Origin: Branchiostoma floridae
Lineage: Eukaryota; Chordata; Leptocardii; Amphioxiformes; Branchiostomatidae
DNA: 64,000 nucleotides
Direction of reading: 5' to 3'
NCBI RefSeq assembly: GCF_000003815.2
Contig: NC_049985.1
Span: 11,174,311-11,238,310, forward strand
Shown piece by piece: positions 26,201-38,200 of the stretch (its first letter is position 1; every line of letters begins with the position of its first letter). A model generated the notes under the pieces. The model was not told the DNA's origin, searched no databases, and saw only the letters and a program-made list of their open reading frames with translations. The translations under genes were made by a program, and so were the position numbers.

Positions 26201-29200
26201 GTATTTCTGGACTGGTCTATTGTGCAAATTCACATAGGGTGCACTGGAGTTCCATTCTTGAACGGGGGAATTTTGTAGGATTCATTTTTGGGTTAAACCG
26301 TCATTAGTAAAAGTGATTTTCAAATGGGTGATTTTGAAATAGTTAATTGTTGCATGGGGAGGAGATGGCTGAAATATGCTGTATTTGCTCTCAAGCAAAT
26401 GTCGGCCTTTCTTGTTCTATCATTGTTTTTCTCTAAAGATTCAGCTCAAGCCATTACTTCGAATGTCTGAAAATGGAAACAGGGAATTATATTAGGGCCT
26501 AGGGGTAAAGAGAATAACTTCGCAATGCATGTAAAAAGTATGTCTGGTGTATAGTACCGTATGTACGGCATTACTGGTATTTAGTCGCCTTGGGGGTTCC
26601 ATCCCTTGTGGACGCCTATTAGGTTTGATATGGATGTTGTATGTATAGCTAGCCCATGACAATTATACATCACATCAATAAAACTATAACGTTTCAAAGT
26701 CTTTTCACGATATCGCATACCTAGAGCGACGTTGATAGTAATTTTTAGACCAAAACGGTATATTTTGGCCCCCTGTAATTTCAGGTCATTTAATTGTAAG
26801 ACCAGGGGTATTGCAATTAAATGACCTGAAATTCGGTACAGATAGGCATTGGATATTTGGTTACATGATCCAAGTAAAACGTTTTGGCGTAAACCACTAT
26901 AAAATCATTAATTGCAGCACTTTTCTGAGAAGAAATTGATTTTCTTTCGGCCTTCTGCCGTGACGTCACCCCACAAATTTCCACACCTGGAAGGGCGTCG
27001 GCTGAAGCAGGAGTTGATGTGAATTTAATGAGCCAGCCAATCAGTAAAGAGGAAGGCGAAGGCTAATAAATATTCATAAGTGGGGCCTTCCAATCCCGTA
27101 TATATAGAAACACATGCATATCGTGACAATACAGCGGCCGAATGTCAACCTACTCCCGGTTTGATATATATAAAATCGTAGTTTGCGAGGATTTGGAGTT
27201 CACGACATGGTCATTAGGACGGTAGCAGAAGGTACGCGTTCCTTGAACGTCAGAGTACAAGTATTTGTCGATGAATTTACCAACATTCCGCGTGGCAATA
27301 TCAATCATTTTCGGTAGATTTGACTTTGGCAGGGTCAGTTGAGACAATCGAGAAAATATTCCTTGGCGGAAATCGAGGGAAAATTGGACAGTTTGCGTTT
27401 AGTTTTGATACGTAAGTTTGACAGTGGCGAGAATGATTATTTTTTCATCAATATTTCTCGTCCGTATTTTTTGAACTGTAAATCTAAACAATTGGCTTAC
27501 CTGTGCAATGTTTATATGAGTAAAGATCAGTGGGTATTGTACTGAAATTTTGTGTAACTTATTGCTGAACTGGAAAGAAAAGTGCTGTATTTTTTCCCGA
27601 GCAAATGTAGGTGCCTCTAGTGTTGTTGTTGTTGTTGTTGTTTTACATTAACTTTGAACATTCAAATTGTAAGTAACTTTAAAATGACAGAGTTTGAGCC
27701 AAAAAATACTCTCAGTGCTAGGTATCACCACTGATCTCTGAAAAGAAACCCTCGAACAAGATAGAAACTCCTATCCTCCGGGTTTCGCACGCTGCGAGCA
27801 GGAAATTGTTACACTAAGACAAGATTAGGTCCGATATCTGATTGCATACAAAGTAAAACAGTTTAACAGTGGTATACAGAATTATATACTTAACAAAGAA
27901 AGAAAATGAAATATATAGATAAAGCCACATCAAGTTAAGTTGTTGGTCCTAGGATGTTTCAGGAAAAAAATATGAAGCGACAGGACGGTAAAATTCTTTT
28001 AAAAGTTTGAGACGTCTCCGTTTCGGTAATGGCTCATACAAAACAAGAAGAAGATTTAATTTTTCAGCTTGAAGAAAACAAACACTACTACTACACAGCA
28101 CCTGCACCTGCTTGATAATTAGTAAAACTTATGTCCAACTTGAATAAAAAATACTTTCACTGCAATGATAAATGTACCCACATCACAATGAGCTTATAAC
28201 GGTACTTGGGCCCAGTTATCGTACTGGAAATTGTTGAATGGCTTCATGTAGTTTCATAATGAAAATTTTCTGAATGAAAGATTATGGTGATTTCTTTCAC
28301 TTTCGAAAATAAGTGTGGCAATAGAAAATATTGTCTTGGCAACAGTTTTACTGTTAATTATTAAGTATTGATTATTGTTGTTGTAGGCGTGTTGTATTTG
28401 TCTTGTATCCTATAGCCTAGCTGTATGTATGAAAATTATTTTACGTGATGGATGTTTGTAGGGCATTGCTGTTAACAATAAAGGTGATCTATCATACGAG
28501 TGACCTATTATCATAAATGTTTCTCATTGATTATACAAATGAGGTCCTCATTTGCATAAAAAGATATCAGCTGATCTCCTCTTCTTAAATAACAATGTGT
28601 TCAAGGTATGAAAGTCTTAGCAGAGAAAGCTATTGTAGCATTTTCTCATAGACTATGTTAATGAGACCCTAATTTGCATGACTTACGTCCGCATGTTCAG
28701 TTTAAAGTACATGTTGCCATTGAATGTCGCAAGAATTGATTTTTCGTCATTTAACACTCTAATAACAATTTCTCATTAATTATGTAAATTAGGTAACAAT
28801 TTGTATAGTTGATGTCAATCGATATATCTCTCTTTTCTAGTTACATATGTCATGTTAAGTGCCTTATTGGTAATGAAATACTGTGGGTTAATAAACTGTG
28901 CTCATTGATTATGCAAATTAGCTCCTGGTTTGCATTTGATAGCCCTTATTTATAGAAGGCATCTCCGAAGTTATCTTCATAATCAAAAATCATGATGATC
29001 CGTCAACCCCTTCTCGAGTTATTCCCTTTCAAAAGCATGGTGCAATTGCGCACGCGCGGACGAATTGCTTTTAAATTTCGGAAATTTTTGCCAATCGGAT
29101 ATATTCTGAACAGTAAGCCTAATTTGTCTCTCTTTTTGAGTTACATATGGCATATTTTTGAGCATTCTAACATGAATTGCATTGTATTTATAAACTGTCC

Positions 29201-32200
29201 TCATCAATTATGCAAATAAGTGGTTTGCATGATTAGCATTTAATTATGTAAGGCATCTCTGAAGCTATCAACACTCCAACTACCATGAAGATCTGTCAAC
29301 CCCTTCCCGAGTTATCCCCCTCTTAAGGGACGATGCAACTACACATGCCTGTAGAAATATTCCTAACATGCCTGCGAGATTTAGGAAATTCTTGTCAAAC
29401 GGTCGCAAACTATACTATTAGGCTCGCCCCTGAGGCGTCACCAAAAATAACCGCCTATGGCACGACATAGTGTATGACGTCTTTATGTCGGTATCGTTTC
29501 ATGTTTACCTCAGGGCTGACCACCCCTGCGCCGATATGTAGCGGACTGATGGACCTCTTCTTCGTTCTGGACGGATCCGGTAGCGTAACTGACGCCAACT
29601 TCGATATGGTGAAACAGTTTACTAAGAACGTGGCGAACGCTTTCGACATCAGCGCGAGCTCCACCAGGGTCGGTGTGGTGCAGTACTCTGGCTCCAACAC
29701 GTGAGTTTATTATCTTGTCATCGTTTGAAAGATGAAAATCAGCGCCCATTCTTTAGATATAGAAAATGGATGTTATAAAAAGCTACCTGTATAAGAGGCA
29801 ATATGAGGCACTTAGATGTTCTATGTATATTGCGTATATTTCCAACTGTACAGCATTTGACCTATTGCCGTCACACAAATCTCATGTACAGAGCAATTGG
29901 GTCAGACAATTAAAGAGAACTGAGTGATTCATTCGAAGATTCTGATGAGCCCATTGCTTTTAGTTGGAGAACAGTTTACTATTTCCATAGTACATTGCAA
30001 GGTTTTAAAGAAACAGTGGCACAGATTTAGTTTCCAACATTCATATTGTTTTTCAGCTTGGAATTCAACCTTGGTGACCATGCTGACAAGCCATCTACCC
30101 TGGCCGCTATTGACAGCATCGTGTACCAGGATGGCGGCACAAGGACCGGGTCCGCTCTGGAGTTCGCCCGTCTGTATGCAGCATGGAGAGGCGAAAGTGT
30201 TCCAAAAGTACGGTCATAAAAAAACATTCATCATACTTGACGTAACGCCGGTGACACCACAATAATCGAAAAGAGTTGGCGTGACTTGGCTAAATAGTTT
30301 TAGAACCAATCTTCTTACGGCGACGTACGCTGTTATGTTATTTACATATTCTTGAGGTGATTTTTGTTACATACTTGGTCACCTTCCTCCCTTTTCAGGT
30401 GATGATTGTCGTGACTGACGGTAAGTCATTTGATTCTGTGACGGCGTCCGCTAATAACCTGGCCTCCCAAGGGGTGGACGTGTACGCCATCGGCGTGGGC
30501 AACTACAATGCCACCGAACTTTTGGAAATCGCTGCCAGCAACCAGAACAACGTGATCGAGTTGACCGACTTCAACGCACTGAGCGCAGAGATCGAGCAGA
30601 TTGTCCAGACTGTCTGTGTAGGTTAGTGTCTATATCAGAACTCATGTAGAAAAACGTAGAATACAGACAGCTATTGGAGCCAATTTTTTTCATTTTCCAT
30701 TTCGCATTGCTGCTATGTCTTGGACCATACTGAATCCGTGAATGTAGGATAAGAGTTAAATATGATAACGATGCATATACAATATCGGTCTGTGTACCAG
30801 ATATCGGAGTATTTTAAACACTGTGTGTGTGTGTGTGTGTGTGTCTGTGTGTGTCTGTGTGTGTGAGTATGTGTGAGTGTGTGTACCAGTGTGTGACCTT
30901 CATATTAAGCCATTTCTATCTACCTGTGATATAATATAATAGGTCTTGAACAATTATATTTGGCTCTGAATATAATAACCATATGGCTTGCACAAGCTCT
31001 AGAAAAGAAAATGTATCCTTCATAACTTAACAACCAAGACAATGTGATCCACTGTGCAGAGTTTCCCTACGACTAGTTTCATAGGACAAATTCCTCCAGG
31101 AAGCCAGTGTCACCCACTTTCCCATTGTATTCCTGAGATACTAGTACATCTGGTACAGAGTTTTGGGGGGACTTACATAACCAGCATACCTGTAGACTAC
31201 TAGCATTCCTGTGGAAAAATGCCTGTACAATTCCTAGAATTTTTGCAGACTGAACACAATAATATACCATTTGGCTCGCCCCTGAGGCGTCGCCAAAAAT
31301 AGGAGCTGGCGATTCCAATGTAAACCAATTAGTTATGCATAGGCGCTCCTGTGGAAGAGTACATTCTTCCATATGGGCCCGGGGCATATTGGGTAAGCTC
31401 CATTTTGACCTGAAATCAATTCACAATATTAATTCATTTTTTTGGAGAAGTTACTGTCTTCCGCGACCGGGTCCGTGATAGTCCCAAATTATTTTGGAGT
31501 AAGGGGATTTTAGCATCCGTTTAGTGTCCAGTTACTTAGTGTAAAATTAGCGTAGCGGATCCAAATCGCTGCTAGTATAAAATTCGACCCCTATATATTG
31601 TTTTCGGTAAGTTTTTGTCGCCGATAATCAGATATGTTAGACCATATGGTACATTTTTACTTCCTGTATACTGTATAGGTACAGTTCCCGGGGAAAAAAT
31701 TCATTTGGAAATACGGCGTTGTTGAAAATAGTCTCTTAACTATACGTTTAATGTCGCATGGGAAAAGGTATGGCTGAAATATGCTGTATTTGCTCCTAAG
31801 CAAATGTCGGCCTTTCTAGTTTGTAATATCCGTTTTCTATCTCTTTTTCAACAGGATGTATTGAGTTAGTTTACTTTTGAATATCTTTTTGCTGTTGTCA
31901 GAGTTGTGACACCGAACTTGCTATTCCCAAATGACTTTAGAGGTTAACAATACAGATTGTGTTCGTTTTGATATCTTCGCTGTTGTTAAAGATGTGACAC
32001 CGAACTTGCTATGTTCCAGGAACGTCCTGCCCACCGCTGCCACCTGTTGAACATGGCAGCACCAGCGGTGGTAGTTATTATGGGGACGTCGTTACTTATC
32101 ACTGTGATCCTGGATACGAGATCAGTGGTGATGAAGAACGGACCTGCCAGTCGGACCAGACATGGAGCGGCACACAGCCGACATGCAACCGTAGGTTACT

Positions 32201-35200
32201 TCTTATTTCGTTATTTCTTATGATAAAGTTTTGCGGAGTTTGTAGATATTTTCAAAGTGAAGACGTTAAAATTTTTCATGACAGGCACTTATTGTAACAG
32301 AGGACATGGCGTCTTTAGTGTCATGCAGTCTCTGTAGCATTTAGTACTAGCGCAAAACCGTTCCTTGCTAAAGGTAATTTGATTTCTGTTAGGAAAAGCC
32401 TGTCCTGTACTATCAGTTCCAAACAACGGCAGCAGGACCGAGGGGCATCTGTACGGAGACAAGGTCACGTATTCCTGTAATGAAGGCTACGAACTGATTG
32501 GTTCTGAAAACAGAACGTGCCAGGCTAACCAGAGCTGGTCGGGAACACAGCCTAATTGCTCCAGTAAGCTTTTACATTCGCCGTCTTACCATTCTCGTAT
32601 CGTCGCAACAGTAGATCATTTGTAATATCCGTTTTCTATCTCTTTTTCAACAGGATGTGCTGAGTTCGTTTACTCTTGAATATCTTTTTGATGTTGTCAA
32701 AGTTGTGACACTGAAGTTGCTATTGTGACACCGAACTTGCTATGTTCCAGGAACGTCCTGCCCACCGCTGCCACCTGTTGAACATGGCAGCACCAGCGGT
32801 GGCAGTTATTATGGAGACGTCGTTACTTATCACTGTGATCCTGGATACGAGATCAGTGGTGATGAAGAACGGACCTGCCAGTCGGACCAGACGTGGAGCG
32901 GCACACAGCCGACATGCAGTCGTAGGTTACTTCCTTGTTTCGCATTATTAATTGTGTTCTGTTAAGGTTTCATATTCGTTCAAGGTTAAGTGAGGTCAAA
33001 CGCTACGTAACAGACCGTTAGTGAAACAGATGTGAATGATGCATTTGAATCTTTGTAGATTGATTCTGTGTAGTCCTTCCTTCCTGCAAACAGTGTCAAT
33101 CTTATGTTTTCTGATAGGAACGGCCTGCCCAGTGCTGCCAGTGCCAAACAACGGCAGCAGGACCGAGGGGCATCTGTACGGAGACAAGGTGACGTTTTCC
33201 TGTGATGAAGGCTACGAACTGATCGGTTCTGAAAACAGAACGTGCCAGGCTAACCAGAGCTGGTCGGGAACACAGCCCAATTGCTCCAGTAAGTATTTAC
33301 TCTGAGACTCTTTGTAGTAACCGTGCTGTTGTGGTCGATTCCCAAATGACTTTAGAGGTTAACAATACAGCGTGTGTTCGTTTTGATATCTTCGCCGTTG
33401 TCAAAGTTGGGACATCGAACTGCTATGTTCCAGGAAAGCCCTGCTCACCATTACTGCCTGTTGAGCATGGCAGCACCAGCGGTGGCAGTTATTATGGAGA
33501 CGTCGTTACTTATCACTGTGACCCTGGATACGAGATCAGTGGCGATGAAGAACGGACCTGCCAGTCGGACCAGACGTGGAGCGGCACACAGCCGACATGC
33601 AGCCGTAGGATACTTCTTATTTACTCTGATATTGTTTTTCAAGTTTTCAAGTAAAGCAGTTAGCGGTTTTACAAAGGATACATGTACTTATTGTAACGGA
33701 CTGACATGATTTCTTTGAATCTCTTTACCATAGTAGCGCGTAGTCTATCTTTACTAAAATCAATTTGAATTTCTGCCTTATTCTAGGAAAAGCCTGCCAA
33801 GAGCTACCAATTCCAAACAACGGCATCAGGACCGAAGGTCATCTGTACGGAGACAAAGTCACATTTTCCTGTAATGAAGGCTACGAACTGATTGGTTCTG
33901 AAAACAGAACGTGCCAGGCTAACCAGAGCTGGTCCGGCATGCAGCCTACATGTGGTGGTCAGTTGCTTCTTTTTATTGATACCGCTTTTGCTTTTTTGCC
34001 TTTCTCCTTTGTCGGCCAGTGGTGAGACCACTTCATCATAAACTTGGATACCTACTCGGACGAAACGACTAGTAACCTTGCACATAAAAAACTGTAATAA
34101 ATGAACCGACGCTATTTGCTTCACACTAGTAACCTCATTTGGTCTGCATAGTAACTAACGTTTCTGATGTACTAAAAGCCATTCACACGCCTGTCTTTTA
34201 TACATGTATGACACTTAAGCTGTAAGCATGTTTGCAATGAACACCATGGACTGATGTTTTATTTTGTTTAACCTGTTTTCCATCTACTTTTCTTGCGATC
34301 GATTTTCTTTGACAACAGATTGCGTCCCTGACATCAGTCTCTCTGGAGGAGGAAGCAGTGAATCCTCAGCAGTGAAGATCGCGCGGCGTACATCCTTCAC
34401 CATACGGAGCCGCATCCACGTCATCTGCAATCAGACCTACCGCGTTACGTACCAATGGAGCGTTTTCCAGCATAACTCAGTGCAGGTACTGGATATTCCC
34501 AACAAAGTCCTGCGTGATTCGCAAGACATCACAATTCCAGGAAACACATTGGGCTATGGCTCCACTATTGTTGAGCTGAACGCTACCATGGTTTTCTCGA
34601 ATACTGGAAATAAAAAGTCAGAAGTACAAAGACAGTGGGTTATCATGACGTCATCTCCACTAGTGGCGCATATAACAGGTGGATCTGCTAAGTCTGTCAG
34701 TCGGCAGGGGGCTCTGGTATTGGACGCATCACAGTCCTATGATCCGGATGATGAATACATCGATGATTTCAGGAACTTCACTTTTCAGTGGATCTGTAAA
34801 ACGCTTCATGGTACGTTTATGACTCTTGAAGGCCATTGATGTTTCTGTTACGAAAGATTTGATTTGCAGATTGGAGCTATTTGTTGCTGAACATTATGAA
34901 GATGACATAATGGTCTGTGAAATTCAACTGTCAACTTCAATTGATAATGTATGGTACTCGTGTATTGGCCGCTACAATGATCGGTGTGTTGTACTGGTAA
35001 CTTTTGGAGAACGATGTTAATGACCGATTGTGGTACTAAAAGGTGATTGCTATTGTATAACTTGTTTTGTAGGGACAGCATGCGACGATGTATTCCCAGA
35101 TGACGGAGAAAGCGCCATGTATGAACTTAAGGCCCCCTCATCTCCTGATGATTCCGACATCTTAATATTCACGGTTGAGGTCAGCCTTTACGGGAGGGGC

Positions 35201-38200
35201 TCATCCCAAACCTCACAGTCTGTCACCTTACAAAACGGAACTGTCCTCAACATCGCCATTAGGTAAGACGTTGGTTTTATATCATAAAACTGCAATTTAT
35301 GTTTGCCTTCTTATTGCCTAAACTCACGGTTTAGAAAAAATCTAGAAAGAGTGCTGTGCGTCTTACCAAGTGTATAACGGTACATATCCTTATACGTAAT
35401 GATGGCTGACCTTCAGTGTTCAGGGGATACTTTTTGGTTATTATTTAGGTGTGATGCAAACTGCGAGGCGAATGCCAGCCCATCCGAGAGGCTAGTTCTC
35501 CTGACCCATTGCGACAACTGTCCAACAGCAAGCACTGCATATCAGTGGACTCTGAAGGGAGAAAAACGCATTGATTGGGATTTTGATACGACAACCGGAA
35601 ACACGTCACAGAACCTAGTGGTTCGCAGCAACATTTTTGAGGTACTTTACCTCTCCATGTCATCATCAACACTTTAATGCCTCATTCACTTGACAGTTCT
35701 TGATCAGTATGATTCACGGTTCAGAGTTAGTATACTTTATACTTATTTGATTTAATCATCTTTGTGTATTTCTATCATTTAGACTGGGGACAAGTACACC
35801 TTCAGGGTAGATGTGATTTCCGATGTCGGCACCGGTTTTTCTGAATACAGTCTCAGCATCAACAAACCCCCTACTGTTGGATCATGTGTGGTCAGCCCTT
35901 CGTCAGGTGTTTCAACAATAACGCCATTTGACATTTCGTGCGAAGGTAAAGTAGCCGCCCTCTCAAATGAGCTAATTTCAACACATTCATTTAGAGCATC
36001 ATGAAACAGTAGCTGATAGGGATTAATTTATTTTATCTTCCTCAGGAGTCCATGATGATGACCAACCTCTGACCTACAGTCTTTACTTCAACAACGAAAG
36101 AAGTGACGACACCGCCTACACCTTACTCCATACTGGAACGGTACATTACTATATTTTCCCCTACTGTACAGACTGTCATGATTATCTTTCCCATACTGTA
36201 CAGACTGTCATGATTATCTATCCAGCCCTCAGTTACGTTGGCCTGTGCCATGATACCAATTCAACCTGAATTCTCCTGTGATTTCCGCCATGTGACGCTT
36301 TATCATCTATAGTAGCCTATGTAGTACGTTGGGAAAATTCTAGTTGATTTTAGTGTGACGTAAGAGTGGAATTAGACGCTCTCGGATCAGGTGAGCAAAG
36401 AGTGTTACTTTGAAATATAATCTTACACAAACAATGACGTTTCTGATTTTACCTCAGACCAGGCGATTTCCGCCTCAGCAGCTCCCAGCTGGACAGGAAC
36501 TTCGCGACTTCAACATCACGTTAGAAGTTCGCGTGTCGGATGCTTTGGGCGCAATTACAATCATCAGAAATATCAATGCGCAGGTAAAGTTGAAGTTGCT
36601 ATGTTAGAGTTTCCCTTCGAAGTCAAACTGGATTTGCTAATTGAGATATATCTGCTTTATATGCACAATCAGATCAAATGTCAAGCATACAAGGGCAAGT
36701 TCTTTTTGAGGTTCTTTCTCACGCGATTCGGGTATATCGAGTGAGCTGAGTGAATTTCGTCAGGATCGTTTTCTGAATGGTTGATAGTCAAGCCAGCTAA
36801 GTCGACTGATGTTGTTTGAAGCTCGACTTGAACTTGACTTACGATGATCACGGTGTTTTTATGAACAAATATTCATCTCACTAGCAACACAGTACAAACA
36901 AAATCTGTTTATCCATATTTCTGTTGTAAGGTCCATCCACCAAATGTGGAAGAGACGGAAGCGGTGCTGAGCAGCCTCAACGAAACTTTGGACAACCTCC
37001 GTGATACTGGGGACAGCCGCGCCCTCCTCCAGCTCACCAACAGTCTTAGTTCTGTTCTCAACGCAGCGAACACATCCTCCTACAGCAACGATGCGCTTTC
37101 AACGGTACCCTGAAAACGCATGATATCCAAGCCCATAATGTCTTTTTACTATTTTGCTAACATCCAGGCAGATTTACCAGTGGTACAAGGTAGTATCACT
37201 GGCCAAGTAGGATTATTGCCAGCCAATGGGACTCAGCGGGCCATTGGGAATCCACCAACTGACTCCCTTTGGCCGGCAATACTCCTTGGCAAGCTTTGAT
37301 GCTATCTTATGCCACTGCTAAATCTGCCTGCAAATTACTGTCAGTGTTGCCTGGTGTGGGGTGTGAGCCAAGTCAAATGCAGCATGTAAATCTGCCTGAA
37401 AATTACTGTCAGTGTTGCCTGGTGTGGGGTGTGAGCCAAGTCAAATGCAGCATATTGGCACTTAGCATTAACGGAAACTTGACTGTTACGTAATTTACAA
37501 TACATCAAATAGCTTTGCATTAATGAAGCAACAAAAATGATAATTTTTTTCCTTGTCTAGTTAGAAAATTTATTGCTTTGCTTTAGGTCTTAAGCTCTCG
37601 CCTTATTTTGTATATCTCTCAGGCACGTGACGGACTCATTGACTCGCTGGCGACAATCCCTGTTCAAAGTCTTGAAAACATCGATCAGGTGTCAAGTGCC
37701 TTGGGCCAGGCAACAGCGTCGGAGGAACAGGTTACTCCAGACTCTCAGGTTCGTGTTTACACAAACAACTCAAAGCCATCTATAGTACGAGTATTTATGA
37801 TCAAACTTGTCCATTGAGACCACTTGAGGGGCCTGGAGAAAATTTAGTAGACAGAAATTCACTAGTACTATATAGACAGGATTTCACTAGTACGAGGGCG
37901 GTTCAAAAACTAATGCCACTGGTTTTATAACAGGCTCATGTTTTCATCAAACGAGTTGAAATTTGACACAAATGTACAAGAATATATTGTCTTGGGATTG
38001 ACATATCTCAATTTGTTGATAAGATTTTTATGAGTGACTGAGTTGACTTCAAGATGACTACACCCTTGTTATCCCGTCGGAAGAAATTAGAGGGTCAATG
38101 AACGTGCAATTGATAACGTCTCTAAATCACTTGTAGCTATTGTAAGAAACTAAAATTGCACATGTATCAAGTTGCATTTCTCTATAAGCCACATGCCCAT

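Noticed and set aside
32011-32223. ORFs in a second frame over the CCP exons
   Set aside because: Out-of-frame reading of the sushi exons; it repeats because the exons are duplicated.
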